64,000 bases of DNA from contig NZ_CH724156.1 of assembly GCF_000152625.1 (NCBI RefSeq), positions 3,464,602 to 3,528,601 of the forward strand, written 5' to 3'. Under the pieces are notes generated by a model. That model had not been told where the DNA came from, did no database searches, and was given only the letters and a program-made list of their open reading frames with translations. The first letter of the stretch is position 1. Every line of letters begins with the position of its first letter. The DNA comes from Roseovarius nubinhibens ISM. GTDB lineage: Bacteria > Pseudomonadota > Alphaproteobacteria > Rhodobacterales > Rhodobacteraceae. A program made the position numbers and the translations under genes. Below are positions 55,062-61,717 of this stretch, piece after piece.

Positions 55062-56003
55062 ATGAGCTACACACTCCACCCGCTGAAAAAGCAACGCCTG
55101 CAACGCTCGGAACTCGCCGTGCCCGGCTCCAACCCCGGCATGATCGAAAAGGCCGCTGACAGCGATGTGGATTACATCTTCCTCGATCTCGAAGACGCGG
55201 TCGCGCCCCCCGACAAGGTGCAGGCCCGCAAGAACATCATCGAGGCGCTCAATGACATCGACTGGAAAGCCAAGGGCAAGACCATGTCGATCCGCATCAA
55301 CGGTCTCGACACCCATTACATGTATCGCGACGTGGTCGATATTCTCGAACAGGCCGGTCAGCATGTGGACACGATCCTCGTCCCCAAGGTGGGCGTGCCC
55401 GGCGATCTCTACACCGTGGAAACCATGGTGAGCCAGATCGAAGAGGCGATGAACCTGCCCCATAAGATCGGCCTTGAGGCGCTGATCGAAACCGCGCTCG
55501 GCATGGCCAATGTCGAAGCCATCGCCGCCAGCCCCGGCCGCCTCGAGGCGCTGCATTTCGGGGTGGCTGATTATGCCGCCTCGAACCGCGCCCGCACCGT
55601 GGTGATCGGCGGGCTCAACCCCGATTATCCGGGCGACCAGTGGCATTTCGCCCTGAGCCGGATGACGGTGGCCTGCCGCGCCTATGGGCTGCGCGCCATC
55701 GACGGGCCGTTCGGCGATTTCAGCGATCCCGACGCCTATGTCGCCAGCGCCAAACGCGCCGCCGCACTCGGCATCGAGGGCAAATGGGCCATCCACCCCA
55801 GTCAGATCGCGCTGGCCAATGACGTGTTCTCGCCGCCCGAGGCCGAGGTCACCCGCGCCCGCCGCATCATCGAAGAACTGCGCAAGGCCGAAGCGCAGGG
55901 CAAGGGCGCGGCCAGCCTCGACGGTAAGATGATCGACGCCGCCAGCGAGCGGATGGCCAACAACGTGCTGACAGTGGCCGATGCCATTGCAGCCAAAGGG
56001 TGA
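55062..56003 (+). CDS. mcl: L-malyl-CoA / beta-methylmalyl-CoA lyase
   Basis: Mg-dependent lyase of the HpcH/CitE family that splits malyl-CoA into acetyl-CoA and glyoxylate, and in many relatives methylmalyl-CoA into propionyl-CoA and glyoxylate. The 313-residue product has RSELAVPGSNPGMIEKAADS, the metal-site segments DYIFLDLEDAVAP and LEALIETALG, HFGVADYAASN, and KWAIHPSQIALANDVFSP near the C-terminus. It precedes mtkA by 12 bases, which favours the serine-cycle role (MclA); propionyl-CoA formed by side activity would feed PccAB. Confidence 0.94.
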   Translation: MSYTLHPLKKQRLQRSELAVPGSNPGMIEKAADSDVDYIFLDLEDAVAPPDKVQARKNIIEALNDIDWKAKGKTMSIRINGLDTHYMYRDVVDILEQAGQHVDTILVPKVGVPGDLYTVETMVSQIEEAMNLPHKIGLEALIETALGMANVEAIAASPGRLEALHFGVADYAASNRARTVVIGGLNPDYPGDQWHFALSRMTVACRAYGLRAIDGPFGDFSDPDAYVASAKRAAALGIEGKWAIHPSQIALANDVFSPPEAEVTRARRIIEELRKAEAQGKGAASLDGKMIDAASERMANNVLTVADAIAAKG

Positions 56004-56015
56004 GGAGGACCCGAT

Positions 56016-57206
56016 ATGGACATTCATGAGTATCAGGCCAAGGAGCTGCTCAAGCGGTTCGGCGTGAACGTGCCGCGCGGCGGCATTGCCTATAGCCCCG
56101 AACAGGCGGTCTACCGCGCGCAGGAGCTGTCAGGCGACAAATGCGTCGTCAAGGCACAGATCCATTCCGGCGCGCGCGGCAAGGCGGGCGGTGTGCGCGT
56201 CTGTTCCAGCGACGAAGAGATCGCCGACGCCGCGAGCTGGATGCTGGGCCGCAAGCTCGTCACCCATCAGACCGGCCCGCAGGGCAAGCTCGTCGGGCGG
56301 CTCTATGTCGAAGAGGCCACGGATATCCGTCAGGAAATCTACCTCGGCTTTGTCATGGACCGCACCGAAGAGCGTGTCGTGGTCGTGGCCTCGGCCCAGG
56401 GCGGCATGGAGATCGAAGATATCTCGGCCAATGAGCCCGACAGCATCATCCGCTCGGTCGTCGACCCGGCGGTGGGGATGCAGGCCTTTCAGGCCCGCGA
56501 GATCGCCTTTCAGCTCGGGCTCGACCCGTCGCTCATCGCGCAGGCGTCGAAAACCATCACCGGCGCCTACAAGATGATGGATCAGCTCGACGCCTCGATG
56601 CTCGAGATCAACCCGCTGGTGGTCACCGGCTCGGGCGAGATCGTGGCGCTCGACTGCAAGGTGAGCTTTGACGACAACGCCCTCTTCCGCCATCCCGAAA
56701 TCTCGGAGCTGCGCGACAAAAGCCAGGAAGACGCCCGCGAAACCTATGCCGGTGACCGCGGCCTCAACTATATCGGGCTCGAGGGCGAGATCGGCTGTAT
56801 CGTCAACGGCGCGGGCCTCGCCATGGCGACGCTCGACATGATCAAGATGGCCGGCGGCGAGCCTGCCAACTTTCTCGACGTGGGCGGCGGCGCCAGCCCG
56901 GAACGGGTGCTGATGTCCTTCAAGGCGGTGCTCAACGATCCCAATGTCGAGGCGGTGCTGGTCAATATCTTTGCCGGGATCAACCGCTGTGACTGGATCG
57001 CCGAAGGCGTGGTGCGCGCGGTGCAAGAGCTTGACCTCAAGCTGCCGCTCGTGGTGCGCCTGTCGGGCACCAACGTCGAGGAAGGCCGCAAGATCCTCGC
57101 CGAAAGCGATCTCAACATCACCACGGCGGAAACGCTGGCCGAGGCCGCCGAAAAGGTGGTCAGCGCCTGGCGCATGGCCGAAGCCAAGAATGGGAGGGCC
57201 GCATAA
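56016..57206 (+). CDS. mtkA: Malate-CoA ligase beta subunit
   Basis: ATP-grasp subunit of malate thiokinase, which makes malyl-CoA from malate, CoA and ATP. The 396-residue product resembles Suc[59 protein letters not shown], and the C-terminal [19 protein letters not shown]. Its call as MtkA rather than SucC rests on its place after mcl in a serine-cycle island. A strong GAGGAGG ribosome site precedes it. The stop overlaps the mtkB start as TAATG. Confidence 0.9.
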   Translation: MDIHEYQAKELLKRFGVNVPRGGIAYSPEQAVYRAQELSGDKCVVKAQIHSGARGKAGGVRVCSSDEEIADAASWMLGRKLVTHQTGPQGKLVGRLYVEEATDIRQEIYLGFVMDRTEERVVVVASAQGGMEIEDISANEPDSIIRSVVDPAVGMQAFQAREIAFQLGLDPSLIAQASKTITGAYKMMDQLDASMLEINPLVVTGSGEIVALDCKVSFDDNALFRHPEISELRDKSQEDARETYAGDRGLNYIGLEGEIGCIVNGAGLAMATLDMIKMAGGEPANFLDVGGGASPERVLMSFKAVLNDPNVEAVLVNIFAGINRCDWIAEGVVRAVQELDLKLPLVVRLSGTNVEEGRKILAESDLNITTAETLAEAAEKVVSAWRMAEAKNGRAA

Positions 57207-58090
57207 TGGCTATTCTGATCGACAAGAACTCCAAGGTGCTGGTGACCGGGCTCACCGGTCGCATCGGCAGCTTTCACGCGCAGGAGATGCGCGACTATGG
57301 CACCAATGTCGTGGGCGGTGTGACCCCCGGCAAGGGCGGCATGGTGCATAATGGCCTGCCGGTGTTCAACACCGTCAAGGGCGCGGTGGCCGAAACCGGC
57401 GCCGATATGGTCATCGCCTTCGTGCCGCCCCCCTTTGCCGCCGACAGTATCATGGAAGCGGCCGATGCGGGCATCCGCACCTGCATCTGCATCGCCGACG
57501 GCATCCCGACCCAGGACATGATCCGCGTCAAACGCTACATGCGCCGCTACAAGGCCGAGAACCGGATGCGGCTCATCGGGCCGAACTGCGCCGGGATCAT
57601 CACCCCCGGTCAGGGCTTTGCCGGGCTGATGCCGCCGCATATCTACCTGCCGGGCCGGGTTGGCATCATCGGCCGCTCGGGCACGCTCGGCTATGAGGCG
57701 GCGAGCCAGATGAAGGCGCGCGGCATTGGCGTGAGTTCCTCCATCGGCATCGGCGGCGATCCGATCAACGGCTCGAGCTTCCGCGACATTCTCGAGCTCT
57801 TCGAGAATGATCCCGAGACCGATGCCGTGGTGCTCGTCGGCGAGATCGGCGGCCCGCAAGAGGCCGAGGCCGCGGAATATATCCGCGATCACATGACCAA
57901 GCCGGTGGCCGCCTATATCGCCGGGCTCTCGGCCCCCAAGGGCCGCCGCATGGGCCATGCCGGGGCGATCGTGTCGGCCTTTGGCGAAAGCGCGCAGGAA
58001 AAGGTCGAGATTCTCAAGGATTGCGGCGTCACCATCGTGCCGACCCCCTCGGCCTTTGGCGAAGCGGTAGAGACGATGCTGGCCGCCTGA
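57206..58090 (+). CDS. mtkB: Malate-CoA ligase alpha subunit
   Basis: CoA-binding subunit with the phosphohistidine. The 294-residue product resembles Suc[39 protein letters not shown] (CoA loop), IGPNCAGIITPGQ, GRSGTLGYEAASQM, and the phosphorylated His in GRRMGHAGAIVS (His 251). It forms a heteromer with MtkA. The one-base TAATG overlap means tight coupling. It is the last gene of the serine-cycle island; a strong terminator follows. Confidence 0.9.
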   Translation: MAILIDKNSKVLVTGLTGRIGSFHAQEMRDYGTNVVGGVTPGKGGMVHNGLPVFNTVKGAVAETGADMVIAFVPPPFAADSIMEAADAGIRTCICIADGIPTQDMIRVKRYMRRYKAENRMRLIGPNCAGIITPGQGFAGLMPPHIYLPGRVGIIGRSGTLGYEAASQMKARGIGVSSSIGIGGDPINGSSFRDILELFENDPETDAVVLVGEIGGPQEAEAAEYIRDHMTKPVAAYIAGLSAPKGRRMGHAGAIVSAFGESAQEKVEILKDCGVTIVPTPSAFGEAVETMLAA

Positions 58091-58113
58091 TCGGCGCGGA
58101 TCCGCTCAGATTT

Positions 58114-58149
58114 CCGGCCCCGGATGACCTCCGGGGCCGGTTTGCGTTT
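58114..58149 (+). terminator. Rho-independent terminator of the serine-cycle island
   Basis: Perfect 11-base stem CCGGCCCCGGA / TCCGGGGCCGG (5-base loop) followed by TTTGCGTTT, 24 bases after the mtkB stop. Confidence 0.85.
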
Positions 58150-58338
58150 GGCTGAAACATGTGTTGCCGATTTCGCGTGCAATCCACTTTGAAATGAGGA
58201 ATATGCGCGCAGTTCGAAACATTGCCCAATTCTCGCCATAGTCTAACCACCCCGACGCCCCTTTTCCCGCCTATCCTGAGATGATCAGCCAAGCGCCGCC
58301 CGGGGCAGTTCGGGTGGCCTCCTACAAGGAGCAGCCCA

Positions 58339-58518
58339 ATGGGCCAAGCAACCAAACCCACCCAAGTACAGGCACCATCCCCCCGTCCCGACACGCGTCC
58401 GCAGCCCTGCGCCCAAGCCGGCGGTCAAACCGCCAAGGACCCGCAGCACGACAGCGACGAACGCCGCAAACCGCAGGTCATCTCGCGCAAGATTTTCTCG
58501 GATTTCGCCAGCCTCTGA
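58339..58518 (+). CDS. Small basic hypothetical protein (59 residues)
   Basis: ATG at 58339 preceded by AAGGAG 8 bases upstream; TGA at 58516-58518. The product (MGQATKPTQVQAPSPRPDTR at the start, ISRKIFSDFASL at the end) is Pro/Gln/Arg-rich, looks disordered and has a single Cys. The good ribosome site and its position before two small stress-type genes support it; there is no family evidence. Confidence 0.5.
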   Translation: MGQATKPTQVQAPSPRPDTRPQPCAQAGGQTAKDPQHDSDERRKPQVISRKIFSDFASL

Positions 58519-58617
58519 CATCTGGTCTGAGCCCTGACCGCCGCGCTTGGCGGCGGAACAAATGGCCCCTCTCGGCGTTGCCTTCTTGGGACGCACCCAA
58601 AGATGAGAGGACAGACC

Positions 58618-58791
58618 ATGGACCTTCTGCGCATATTGATCGCCATTCTCCTGCCGCCGCTCGGCGTGTTTTTGCAGGAAGGATTTGGCAAGCATTTCTG
58701 GCTTAACATCCTGCTGACGATTCTCGGCTATATCCCCGGCATCGTGCATGCCGTCTGGATCATCGCGAGCCGTGGCCCCCGCCACGCCTGA
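58618..58791 (+). CDS. YqaE/Pmp3-family small membrane protein
   Basis: 57-residue proteolipid with two hydrophobic segments (LLRILIAILLPPLGVFLQEG and WLNILLTILGYIPGIVHAVW), matching the Pmp3/YqaE signature LPPLGVFL and LGYIPGIVHA. Members affect membrane potential under salt or stress. The ATG at 58618 follows GAGAGGACAG. It precedes a DUF4112 gene by 18 bases. Confidence 0.9.
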   Translation: MDLLRILIAILLPPLGVFLQEGFGKHFWLNILLTILGYIPGIVHAVWIIASRGPRHA

Positions 58792-58809
58792 TCGTCCCGC
58801 CTGATCGCC

Positions 58810-59235
58810 ATGCCCGACATCACCACACCCCAAGCAGCGCCCAGCTCGCCACAGATCGACCGCGAACTTGACCGGCTCGACCGGCTGGCGCGGCAGATGG
58901 ACCGCGCCTTTCGCCTGCCCTTCACGCAGATCCGCTTTGGCTGGGATGCGCTCCTGGGTCTGGTGCCGGGCATCGGCGACACGGCGGCGCTGGCGCCCTC
59001 CTTCTATATCCTTGCCCGTGCCCGACGGCTCGGCGCGCCCGGCTGGCTCTTGCTGCGGATGGCGGGCAATCTCGGCATCGACTGGGCGGTGGGGCTGATC
59101 CCGCTGGTGGGCGATCTGCTCGATGTGGGCATCAAGGCCAACACCCGCAATGTCCACCTGCTGCGGGCACATATGCAAAAGGCGGCCCCTGAGGGACCGC
59201 CTTCGATGTCGTCTGGCATGGGCCGTAAGGCTTAG
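58810..59235 (+). CDS. DUF4112 protein
   Basis: 141-residue protein with the DUF4112 core: [20 protein letters not shown], then [22 protein letters not shown] and [20 protein letters not shown], two hydrophobic GxGD-type segments suggesting membrane association. The function is unknown. It is probably co-transcribed with the Pmp3-type gene. Its 3' part contains the ndk terminator on the other strand and its stop overlaps the ndk stop. Confidence 0.85.
   Translation: MPDITTPQAAPSSPQIDRELDRLDRLARQMDRAFRLPFTQIRFGWDALLGLVPGIGDTAALAPSFYILARARRLGAPGWLLLRMAGNLGIDWAVGLIPLVGDLLDVGIKANTRNVHLLRAHMQKAAPEGPPSMSSGMGRKA
59175..59203 (-). terminator. ndk terminator inside the DUF4112 coding sequence
   Basis: On the minus strand AAGGCGGTCCC-TCA-GGGGCCGCC(TT) followed by TTGC, 29 bases past the ndk stop. 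It lies within the last codons of the gene on the plus strand. Confidence 0.75.
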
Positions 59236-59654
59236 CCGACCAGTTCGAGACCCGAGAAGAAGAACGCAATCTCCTGCGCTGCGGTTTCCGGGGCGTCCGA
59301 GCCGTGGACCGAGTTTTCGCCAACGGATTCGGCGAACTCGGCGCGGATCGTGCCGGGGGCTGCGTCGGCGGGGTTGGTGGCACCCATCACTTCGCGGTTC
59401 TTGGCAATCGCGCCTTCCCCCTCGAGAACCTGCACGACGACCGGCTCGGAAGCCATGAAGTCGCACAGCTCGCCATAGAACGGACGCTCGGCATGCACTT
59501 CGTAGAATTTGCCAGCCTGCGCCGGGGTCAGCTGAATGCGCTTCTGCGCGACGATGCGCAGACCGGCGTCTTCGAACTTGGCGTTGATCTTGCCGGTCAG
59601 GTTGCGTTTGGTGGCATCGGGTTTGATGATGGAGAGCGTGCGTTCAACAGCCAT
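59232..59654 (-). CDS. ndk: Nucleoside diphosphate kinase
   Basis: 140-residue enzyme that equalises nucleoside triphosphate pools by a phosphohistidine mechanism. It starts [20 protein letters not shown] and carries the active-site NSVHGSD (His 117), both diagnostic. Length is standard for Ndk. It converges with the DUF4112 gene; the two stop codons overlap. Confidence 0.97.
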   Translation of the reverse strand: MAVERTLSIIKPDATKRNLTGKINAKFEDAGLRIVAQKRIQLTPAQAGKFYEVHAERPFYGELCDFMASEPVVVQVLEGEGAIAKNREVMGATNPADAAPGTIRAEFAESVGENSVHGSDAPETAAQEIAFFFSGLELVG

Positions 59655-59790
59655 GAGAGCCTCTTTACATTAGGGGTTAAGCGCGGGATCAGACCCGCCG
59701 GAACGGTGTTTCGCGGCCCCGATACCACGCGCCCCCAGCTTTGAAAAGCCGCGATTGACAGTGCCTCTCTGCTGCGCCATTCCCCTGCCC

Positions 59791-61650
59791 ATGTTGAAAA
59801 TCGAGAACATCTCCTACGCGGTCGCTGGCCGCCCCCTCCTCGAAGAGGCCAGTGCCGTCATTCCCGAGGGCCACAAGGTCGGCATCGTCGGCCGCAATGG
59901 CACCGGCAAGACCACGCTGTTTCGCCTGATCCGGGGCGAATTGGCGCTCGAAGGCGGCCAGATCACCCTGCCCTCGCGCGCCCGCATCGGCGGCGTCGCC
60001 CAAGAGGTGCCGGGCAATGAGGTGTCGCTCATCGACACGGTGCTCGCCGCCGACACCGAACGCGCCGCGCTCCTGGCCGAGGCCGAAACCGCGAGCGACC
60101 CGGCGCGCATCGCCGATGTGCAGACGCGGCTGTCGGATATCGACGCCTGGGGCGCCGAGGCGCGCGCCGCCACCATCCTGCGCGGCCTGGGCTTTACGCC
60201 CGAGGAACAGCTGATGCCCTGCAGCGCCTTCTCGGGCGGCTGGCGGATGCGCGTGGCGCTGGCGGCGGTGCTCTTCTCCGCCCCCGATCTGCTGCTCCTC
60301 GACGAGCCCACCAACTATCTCGATCTCGAAGGCGCGCTCTGGCTCGAAAGCTATCTGGCGAAATACCCCCATACGGTGCTGGTGATCAGCCACGACCGCG
60401 GGCTGCTCAACCGCGCCGTCGGCGCGATCCTGCATCTCGAGGACCGCAAGCTCACCCTCTATCAGGGCGGCTATGACCGCTTTGCCGAGACCCGCGCCGC
60501 GCGGCTCGCCGTGGCCGAAGCCGAACTGCGCAAGCAAGACGCCCGCCGCGCCCATCTGCAGAGCTTTGTCGACCGCTTCCGCTACAAGGCCTCCAAGGCC
60601 AAACAGGCACAATCGCGGCTCAAGATGATCGAAAAGATGAAGGTCATCACCACCCCGCAAGAGGCCGCGCTGCGCGCCTTCAGCTTTCCCGAACCCGAAG
60701 AGCTGTCGCCGCCGATCATCAATCTCGAAAGCGCCTCGGTGGGCTATGGCGAGAAACCCGTGCTGGGCCAGATGACCCTGCGCATCGACCAGGACGACCG
60801 GATCGCGCTTCTGGGCCGCAATGGCGAGGGCAAATCGACCCTGTCGAAACTCCTGGCCGGCAAGCTCGACCCGATGGGCGGCCGGGTCACCCGCGCCACC
60901 AAGCTGCGCGTGGGCTTCTTCGCCCAGCATCAGGTCGAGGAACTGCATCTCGACGAGACCCCCATCGACCATGTGCGCCGCCTGCGCCCGACTGAGCCCA
61001 TCGCCAAGCTGCGCGCCCGGCTCGGCGGTTTTGGCATCGGTGCCGAACAGGCCGAAACCGAGGTCGGGCGGCTTTCAGGCGGGCAAAAGGCCCGGCTGAG
61101 CCTGATGCTCGCCACCATCGACGCGCCGCATCTGCTGATCCTCGACGAACCGACCAACCACCTCGACATCGAGAGCCGCGAGGCGCTGGTCGAGGCGCTC
61201 ACCGCCTATTCCGGCGCGGTTATCCTCGTGAGCCACGACATGCACCTGCTGAGCCTCGTCGCAGACCGGCTCTGGCTGGTCAAGGATGGCCGGGTGAAAC
61301 CCTATGAGGACGATCTCGAAACCTATCGGCAGATGCTCGTCTCGCCCGAAAAATCGAGCCGCCCCAAATCCGACAAGGCCAAGGCCGCGGCCAAGCCCAA
61401 ACGCCCGTCGCGCGACGCGCTGCTGGCGCTGCGCGCCGAGGTCCGCAAATGCGAATCCCGCGTCGAAAAGCTGCAGGAAATGTCGGAAAAGCTCGCCACC
61501 AAACTGGCCGACCCGGCGCTCTATGACGAGGACCGCGTCGACGAGGCCGCCGTCTGGCAGCGCAAATATTCCGAAGTCTGCGACGGGCTCGAACGGGCCG
61601 AGGCGCTCTGGATGCGGGCGCTGGAAAAGCTCGAAGCCGCCGAGGCCTGA
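59791..61650 (+). CDS. ABC-F family ATPase (Uup/EttA-like)
   Basis: 619-residue soluble protein with two ATP-binding cassettes and no membrane domain. First cassette: Walker A GRNGTGKTT, signature FSGGWRMRV, Walker B LLLLDEPTNYLD. Second: GRNGEGKST, LSGGQKARL, LLILDEPTNHLD. A basic linker (ARRAHLQSFVDRFRYKASKA) and a C-terminal coiled coil (LRAEVRKCESRVEKLQEMSE) are typical of ABC-F translation factors of the Uup/YheS type. The start at MLKIENISYAVAGRP is chosen because it begins the first cassette. Confidence 0.93.
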   Translation: MLKIENISYAVAGRPLLEEASAVIPEGHKVGIVGRNGTGKTTLFRLIRGELALEGGQITLPSRARIGGVAQEVPGNEVSLIDTVLAADTERAALLAEAETASDPARIADVQTRLSDIDAWGAEARAATILRGLGFTPEEQLMPCSAFSGGWRMRVALAAVLFSAPDLLLLDEPTNYLDLEGALWLESYLAKYPHTVLVISHDRGLLNRAVGAILHLEDRKLTLYQGGYDRFAETRAARLAVAEAELRKQDARRAHLQSFVDRFRYKASKAKQAQSRLKMIEKMKVITTPQEAALRAFSFPEPEELSPPIINLESASVGYGEKPVLGQMTLRIDQDDRIALLGRNGEGKSTLSKLLAGKLDPMGGRVTRATKLRVGFFAQHQVEELHLDETPIDHVRRLRPTEPIAKLRARLGGFGIGAEQAETEVGRLSGGQKARLSLMLATIDAPHLLILDEPTNHLDIESREALVEALTAYSGAVILVSHDMHLLSLVADRLWLVKDGRVKPYEDDLETYRQMLVSPEKSSRPKSDKAKAAAKPKRPSRDALLALRAEVRKCESRVEKLQEMSEKLATKLADPALYDEDRVDEAAVWQRKYSEVCDGLERAEALWMRALEKLEAAEA

Positions 61651-61656
61651 GACCCG

Positions 61657-61687
61657 CTCTCTTTCTGGTCAGAAATACCCAAATCCC
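61657..61687 (-). repeat. Dispersed CCAGAAAGA-type element, copy 5
   Basis: On the minus strand GGGTATTTCTGACCAGAAAG, in the space between the converging ABC-F and dnaE genes. Confidence 0.55.
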
Positions 61688-61717
61688 CCGGCCTGCACCG
61701 GGGGAAACCCTTAGCTT

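Noticed and set aside
56016..58090. Succinyl-CoA synthetase (sucCD) instead of mtkAB
   Set aside because: The folds are the same, but the tight linkage to mcl, sga and a hydroxypyruvate-reductase-like gene and the absence of TCA-cycle neighbours favour malate-CoA ligase; a phylogeny would settle it.
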